Positions 58,831 to 64,000 of a DNA stretch of 64,000 bases are shown here, piece by piece. The DNA is taken from positions 46,332,001 through 46,396,000 of the forward strand of contig CP136895.1 of assembly GCA_034359265.1 (NCBI GenBank), written 5' to 3'. Source of the DNA: Canna indica. Taxonomy: Eukaryota > Streptophyta > Magnoliopsida > Zingiberales > Cannaceae. The first letter of the stretch is position 1, and each line of letters opens with the position of its first letter. A program made the translations under genes and the position numbers. Under the pieces are notes generated by a model. It had not been told where the DNA came from. It worked only from the letters and a program-made list of their open reading frames with translations, and searched no databases.

Positions 58831-59190
58831 TCAGATGGTACCATCTGAGAACATGCTTGGTTCCTTTGCTTGTGCAATGGCTCCATTATTATTACAATAC
58901 AGATGTATTGGATCAACAATGATGGGAACCACTCCTAGTTCAGTAATGAACTTCCCGAGCCAAACAGCTTCCTTAGCTGCCTCAAAAGCTGCTATGTACT
59001 CAGCCACAGTCGTAGAGTCCGCAGTTGTATCTTGTTTGCAACTCTTCCAACTAACTGCACATCCTCTAAATATGAACACAAATTCTGACTGTGACTTATA
59101 ATCATCTTTGTCAGATTGAAAGCTAGCATCAGTATACCCACTAACCTGCAATTCACCTTCTCCATATACCAAGAACATATCCTTAGTCCT
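58831..59190 (-). pseudogene. Copia A RNase H, copy 2
   Basis: GYTDASFQSDKDDYKSQSEF, ADSTTVAEYIAAFEAAKEAV and LYCNNNGAIAQAKEPSMFSD; 115 open codons after a stop at about 59193 that separates it from the RT tail. TDAS is intact here, where copy 1 has IDAS. Confidence 0.85.
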
Positions 59191-59193
59191 TCT

Positions 59194-59977
59194 CTAGTAC
59201 TTAAGGATGTTCTTTACAGACACCGAATGTTCCTCTCCATGTTTGGATTGGAATCTGCTCGTGACACTCAGAGCGAATGATACATCGGGTCGTGTACATA
59301 ACATAGCATACATGATAGATCCTATAGCTGATGCATAAGGGATCTTACTCATGTAATCTCTTTCTATTTGTGTTTTAGGACACATAGACTTATAAAGAGG
59401 TTTTCCATGTATCATAGGAATGAACCCTTTCTTGGAGAGATCCATGCTAAACCTCTTTAGCATCTTATCAATGTATGTAGACTGTGAAAGACCTAACAAC
59501 TTGTTGGATCTATCTCTATAGATCCTAATCCCCAAAATATAGGTTGCTTCTCCAAGGTCTTTCATGGAGAATTGCATAGAAAGCCAAATTTTGACTGATT
59601 GAAGAACCGAGATATCATTTCCTATAAGTAGTATGTCATCAACATATAGTACTAGAAAAATGATCGCACTCCCACTGACTTTCTTGTACACGCAAGGTTC
59701 ATCCACATTTTGTGAGAATTCCTTGTCTTTGACGATAGCCTTTTGCAACAAGGCGTGCCTTATAGGTAATCACATTACCTTCAATGTCAGTCTTCTTCTT
59801 GAAGATCCATTTGCACCCTATGGGTTTTATCCCTTCAGGTGCCTCAACCAAAGTCCAAACTTGGTTATCATATATGGAATCCATTTCAGATTTCATGGCC
59901 TTAAGCCATAATTCAGATTCTGAACTTTTCAGAACTTCCTCGTAGCTTGTAGGCTCATTATCTTCTACTAGCAGCAC
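59194..59977 (-). pseudogene. Copia A reverse transcriptase, copy 2, with ~280-bp deletion
   Basis: 59699-59977 has SYEEVLKSSESELWLKAMKS, DNQVWTLVEAPEGIKPIGCK and YKARLVAKGYRQRQG. It then jumps to FSQNVDEPCVYKKVSG (59194-59751). The lost part is the MDVKTAFLNG region (copy 1 about 9142-9421), so the first catalytic Asp is gone; YVDDILLIGND and MKDLGEATYILGI remain. Confidence 0.85.
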
Positions 59978-61028
59978 ATCCTTGTTCTCATCTATGAGAA
60001 ATCCATATCTCCCTAGTACCGTGCGTACTCTAGTAGATTGCCTAGGTTCTTGTGTAACTTTAGGTAATCTACTATCTCATCATCATGAGTAGTAGGTGTG
60101 GGATCTGTCGGTTGACCCACCTCTATTTGTGTTTCTCGAACTTCACCAAGTTCAAGTTTACTCCCACTATCTTATTTTAGAAGAAAGTCTTTCTGTTAGA
60201 AGGCAACATGCTTTGAAACAAACACCTTTTGTTCCAAAGGATGGTAGAAATAGTATCCCGAAGACTCTCTTGGATACCCCACAAATAGGAATTTATCAGA
60301 TTTAGCTTCAAGCTCGTTTGACATTGTCCTTTTTACGTAAGAAGGACAGCCCCATACTTTCATATGTGAAAGTATAGGTTTCTTGTTCTACCACAACTCA
60401 TATGGTGTAACATCAACCGATTTGGATGGAACTAAGTTTAGTGCATAAACAACAGTTTCCAATGCATAACCATTATCTGCTAGACTCTGCTAGTCTCATC
60501 ATTGATCGAATCATGTCCAACAATATTTGATTTCTCCTTTCAGACACACCATTATCTTGTGGCGTATATGGAGGAGTCCATTGAGAAATAATCTCATTAT
60601 CTCTCAGATAGCTTTGGAATTCTTGGCTTAAGTATTTTCTCCACCTCGATCAGATCTAAGTGTTTTAATACTTTGCCAAGTTGTTTCTCTACTTTATTTT
60701 TGAATTCATTGAACTTCTCAAAAGTTTCAGAATTAAACTTCATTAGATATATGTACCCAAATCTCGAGTAATCATCAATGAAAGTTATGAAATAGAGAAA
60801 ACCACCTCTTGCGTGTGTTGACATTGGACCACAAACATCTGAATGTATGAGCTCCAATGCATCACCAGCACATGTACCCTTTCCACTAAAGGGCACTTTT
60901 GTCATCATACTAGATAAACAAGATTCACATGTTTCATTTGATTCATAATCAAATGAACCTAAGTCACCATACTTGTGTAAGTTAGTCATGCGATTTTTGT
61001 TTATATGGCCAAGGCGACAATGCCACAA
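59978..61028 (-). pseudogene. Copia A integrase, copy 2
   Basis: 60597-61028: MWHCRLGHINKNRMTNLHKY, CESCLSSMMTKVPFSGKGTC, LIHSDVCGPMSTHARGGFLY. A frameshift near 60640 then garbles the RSDxGGEY block. The C-terminal part (60000-60500) is homologous to 9695-10165 but has more stops. Confidence 0.84.
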
Positions 61029-61039
61029 GTAAGATGGCT

Positions 61040-61534
61040 TTAAGCTCTCTTGGTATTTATGTTGTGAATTTCATTATCACTATAAACCATATATATTCCA
61101 TTAACATTTGTTCCAGAACAATAAAATATATTATTCAACACAATCGAACAACCTTTGTTCTTTGTAATGGAAATGTCAAAACCTTGTTCGACAAGACAAG
61201 ATAAGGAAATAATGTTTTTAGACAAAGAATGAACATAATAACAATTTTCAAGTTCCGAGAAAAGTAAACTAGGTAAACATATATGATAAGTTCCTACAGC
61301 AAGTGCAGCAACTCTTGCTCCAGTCGCACTACACAGGTCTATCTCCCCTTTGTTCACCTTTCTATTGCTCCTTAGGCCCTGCACGTGAGAACACAAGTGA
61401 GCACCACAACCGGTATCCAATAGCCATGAGTGGTTTCTAGAAGCAGTATGTGTATTAATTTCAATAACACAAATACCTGAAGTAGAAGCAATTCCTTGCT
61501 TCTTCTCCTCGAGAGACTCTAAGTAGGTATTGTA
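61040..61534 (-). pseudogene. Copia A protease, copy 2
   Basis: SWLLDTGCGAHLCSHVQGLR is an intact copia protease site (DTG). VNKGEIDLCSATGARVAALA, VGTYHICLPS and NCYYVHSLSKNIISLSCLVE follow, as does KGCSIVLNNIFYCSGT. This is the gag-PR/IN section absent from copy 1. Cut at 61535; the few open codons beyond belong to the inserted LTR. Confidence 0.85.
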
Positions 61535-62513
61535 TGTAATACCCAAGGTTTCCTAATATAAAAATTTCGTGGTGCAGCCCATCGAGTCGGGAGTTAGTTG
61601 GGCCGAGTCGCGAGATCACCACGAATAGCAGGTATAATTAATTTCAATTATAACCAATTGTTGGCAATTGGGTGGATGAGTATGTTGGTTGACTCAAGTT
61701 GGGTTGAGATTGGGTTCATGGATCGAGTCGGGACGCGATCATGGCTAGGTGGAGTCGGATAAGGAGGCTTAAGTGAGTAGATGGGGGTATTCTAGTCAAA
61801 AGATGAGGGGAATAAAACCCCTCACCCAAGCCGCCGTGGGGCTCAAAAAGGGGAGAGCCGCACGCAGCCCAAGGGAGGGGAAGGAGATCGTGATCGGCGC
61901 CAAGCTCGTGACGACGCCGAGGAAATCAGAGTTCGTCTTCATCGAGCCCATCTTATGATCCAATCGAGGTGAGTGGTTGGGTTGTTTGTAAGGCGAGGTG
62001 AGTGGCCGAACTTCGGAGGCTTTGAAATCAAGTTTTTACGCGAGTTTCTTGTCGATCGATTTGGTTTTCTCATGCTTGGGTTTTTAATGATTTGTATAGT
62101 TGTGATCTGGTTGTTTGGATCGTATTTTTTTTGTGTTTTATGGGTTGGCCGAATAGAGGAAAAAGGGGAAAGGTCATGCTGAAATTTTCCCCAATTTCCT
62201 CGATCGTCTTAAACTCATGGATCATTTTATTTTCGTTAAATGTTAGATCTCTAGATTGATGCTTAAGTTTGGTTATTGCAAGCATGCCCATCCTCCCTAA
62301 AAGGCTCGACCGAGCAAGGTGTTACCATGCACAAGTAGGCCGAGCAAGGGTAAGGGTGGAATTTCAAGTTTGATCGAATTATTCTTGCGAGGTTTCATGT
62401 TTGGGTTGTCTCGATTCCTACTTACTTGCGTGATGTGAGATTTTAATTATGTTATGAGATTGCCGCTCATCATAGAATTTCTTAGTAGCTATAGATCTAG
62501 ATCCTCATGTTTA

Positions 62514-62704
62514 AGGAAATGTTCTTGCTAGTACATACATGGATAGGATCTTAGTATTTAAAAGGAAATGTTCTTGCTAGTACATACATGGATAGGATCT
62601 TAGTATTTAAAAGGAAATGTTCTTGGTAGTACATACATGGATAGGATCTTAGTATTTATAAGGAAATGTTCTCGGTAGTACATACATGGATAATATCTTG
62701 GTAT
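62514..62704 (+). repeat. 49-bp tandem repeat, about 3.9 copies
   Basis: Units start at 62514, 62563, 62612 and 62661 with AGGAAATGTTCTTGCTAGT; the first two are identical in the bases I compared and the last two differ by a few bases. The fourth decays near its end. No ORF. Confidence 0.9.
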
Positions 62705-63057
62705 GGCATGTGAATCATGGGAATGTTTCATTTATTTCTAATAGATATGCTTAATTGTTAATTTGTGAGATAATTGCTTACCTTACTAGAATTTCTTTAT
62801 AAATGTAGAATTTAATCATGTTATTGTAGAAATAATGTGGATAATTATGTAGTAGTTGTAGAATGATTCCCTTATAATTTATGTGCTGTGACATAATTGT
62901 AGTCAGACATTTCTACACTCATGACCTGTAATTTACACATAAGGAATCTGGTGATTGACGCTAGATGACTATAAGAAAACTCTAGGATGCTTAATTATTT
63001 GGAGAACTTGAATGTAGACAAGCTAGGTTTCACACCTAGCGAATAATCAGCGGGCAC

Positions 63058-64000
63058 TAGTGTGCAGCTGGTGAGGCCTAGAATAAAGGGGCCGAGCAGG
63101 AGTGAATGTTCGGGATTTTAAATAAGGAAACTTTAGGACACATTATTTGTATAATGTGATTGTGGTGGTCTGCCGAGAAACATGGGCAGTCGAAGTGACT
63201 AATGTTTAACTCGGCCAGTGATTGGGTCCTGAGATTGCACCAGCGGGCCCACTAGGTGTTAGACCCCAGTTGGGTGGGACTAGCTATCCCTACCCCAGTC
63301 AGTGTCCAGAGACTAGTGGACCATCCTAGTCGACGACCCAGAGATTTCTTTGATTCACTTATATTCTATGAGGCCTGAACGGCCAGTATGTTACTATCCT
63401 TGTGTGGTAGGGCTGGTTATAGCCGAATCACTAGAACATGAGTTGGCCCTAAGGGCCGGGTGCCATGTGGCTAGTTAGGCCATTATGACTGGTTACATGA
63501 ATGTATGGTCTAGGCAGGACGACCCTTGGGGTCGATTGTCATATGTGAAGCAAATTATATCCCTGACTTTATATTTTGCTGCCTTATATATATATATGTG
63601 ATTATTGGGGATTTACGTGGAGGTTCGGAAGAATCGCTCACTGAGTCCCATGTGGACTCACGGTTTATTTTTTTATTTTGCAGAGCCCGATCAGTGAGTT
63701 GAGGCTTGGAGTCATAGTGCAGCTGGTGAGGTCCGGAATAAAGGGGCCGAGCACGGGTGAATGTCCGGTATTTGAAAAAAAGAAACTTTAGGACACCTTG
63801 TTTGTGTAATGTGATTGTGGTGGTCTGCCGAGAAACATGGATAGTCAAAATGACTAATGTTTAACTCGGCCAGTGATTGGGTCTTGAGATTGCACCAACG
63901 GGCCCGCTAGGTGTTAGAACCCAGTCGGGTAGGACTAACTATCCCTACCTCAGTCGGTGTCTAGAGACTAGCAGACCATCCTAGTCGATGGCCCAGATAT
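63058..64000 (+). repeat. 655-bp direct duplication inside the LTR (second copy cut by window end)
   Basis: GTGCAGCTGGTGAGG at 63062 recurs at 63717, followed by about 280 bp of collinear text (ggggccgagca, gtggtggtctgccgag, ctcggccagtgattgggtc, ccatcctagtcga). The offset stays near 655. Copies differ by scattered substitutions. Confidence 0.87.

Larger units (their letters stand above)
54378..61534. repeat. Second copy of the composite nest at 3762-10811 and beyond
   Basis: The same order and orientation of parts recurs: gypsy LTR interior, SIRE-like third-ORF N terminus, RNase H end, copia A LTR, RNase H, RT, IN. Offset is about 50.6 kb. Scattered substitutions and small indels throughout, one ~280-bp deletion in RT. 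It carries on past the copy-1 divergence point into copia A protease (61040-61546), then is cut by another gypsy LTR at 61535. Confidence 0.88.
56988..61534 (-). mobile_element. Copia A, copy 2, truncated by a gypsy LTR
   Basis: LTR 56988-58664 (1677 bp) with the same ends as 6425-8090 and the same left flank TTACA. The interior runs RNase H, RT, IN, PR from left to right on the minus strand. At 61535 a gypsy LTR begins, so gag, primer site and 5' LTR are not present in the window. Confidence 0.87.
61535..64000 (+). repeat. Gypsy-type LTR of another family, cut by window end
   Basis: Begins TGTAATACCCAAGG like the other gypsy LTRs here (TGTAATATCCTAG, TGTAAGACCCGG). Contains a TATA-like GGGGAATAAAACCCC (61808), a GC-rich segment to 61960, GTGAGTGG at 61969, a 49-bp tandem array, and agagcccgatcagtgagttgagg (63683), parallel to 31121. 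Its 3' end is outside the window. Confidence 0.8.

Noticed and set aside
62070..62291. ORFs on both strands within the last LTR
   Set aside because: Short, without motif and inside LTR text; no sign of captured gene sequence.
1..64000. tRNA, rRNA, CRISPR arrays or prokaryotic operon signals
   Set aside because: No cloverleaf, ribosomal or spaced-repeat pattern seen; TGGTATCAGAGC sites are retrotransposon primer sites, not tRNA genes.

Overview
The window is a nested stack of decayed LTR retrotransposons from a flowering-plant nuclear genome. I see no host gene, tRNA, rRNA or CRISPR array. The plant origin rests on three things. Primer-binding sites match plant initiator-Met tRNA (TGGTATCAGAGC). 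Ty1/copia and Ty3/gypsy (Tekay-like chromovirus) polyproteins are present. An accessory ORF downstream of pol resembles the plant-restricted domain called 'putative plant transposon protein' (Pfam PF20167, named from memory). I cannot name the species.

Layout. (1) 1-18282, minus strand: an old SIRE/Maximus-like copia element with gag, PR, IN, RT, RNase H and a third ORF. It is broken by a solo gypsy LTR (2489-5164, TSD AGAGA) and by copia family A (6425-13719), which itself carries a 520-bp foldback element (11608-12127). (2) 18283-35873, plus strand: copia family B. A solo gypsy LTR sits in its leader (21196-31526 overall, TSD CCCTT). That LTR is split by a full-length gag-only, pol-less element (23452-30978, TSD AGCTG). 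(3) 35874-36106: a fragment of the gag-only element's LTR, inverted. (4) 36107-40712: a Tekay-like gypsy element with gag, PR, RT, RNase H, IN and a chromodomain remnant; both LTRs are truncated. (5) 40713-54377, plus strand: a second SIRE-like copia, inverted relative to the first. It is interrupted by a solo LTR of the gag-only family (45742-46800) and by an internally deleted copia B derivative (48234-53732, TSD ATACA/ATATA). (6) 54378-61534: a second copy, in the same orientation, of the nested assembly at about 3762-10811 and beyond. (7) 61535-64000: the LTR of another gypsy family, holding a 49-bp tandem array and a 655-bp direct duplication, cut by the window end.

Every polyprotein carries stops or frameshifts, so no element looks autonomous. 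The exact target-site duplications give a relative order: SIRE before copia A and B; B before the 21196 gypsy LTR; that LTR before the gag-only element. The most unusual signals are seven hairpin units with mutually compensating stem changes at 23029-23347, the gag-only element with its noncoding repetitive interior, the 50.6-kb-spaced duplication of a composite nest, and the third ORF kept in both SIRE-like copies. Domain calls come from motif reading only. Divergence statements are by eye.
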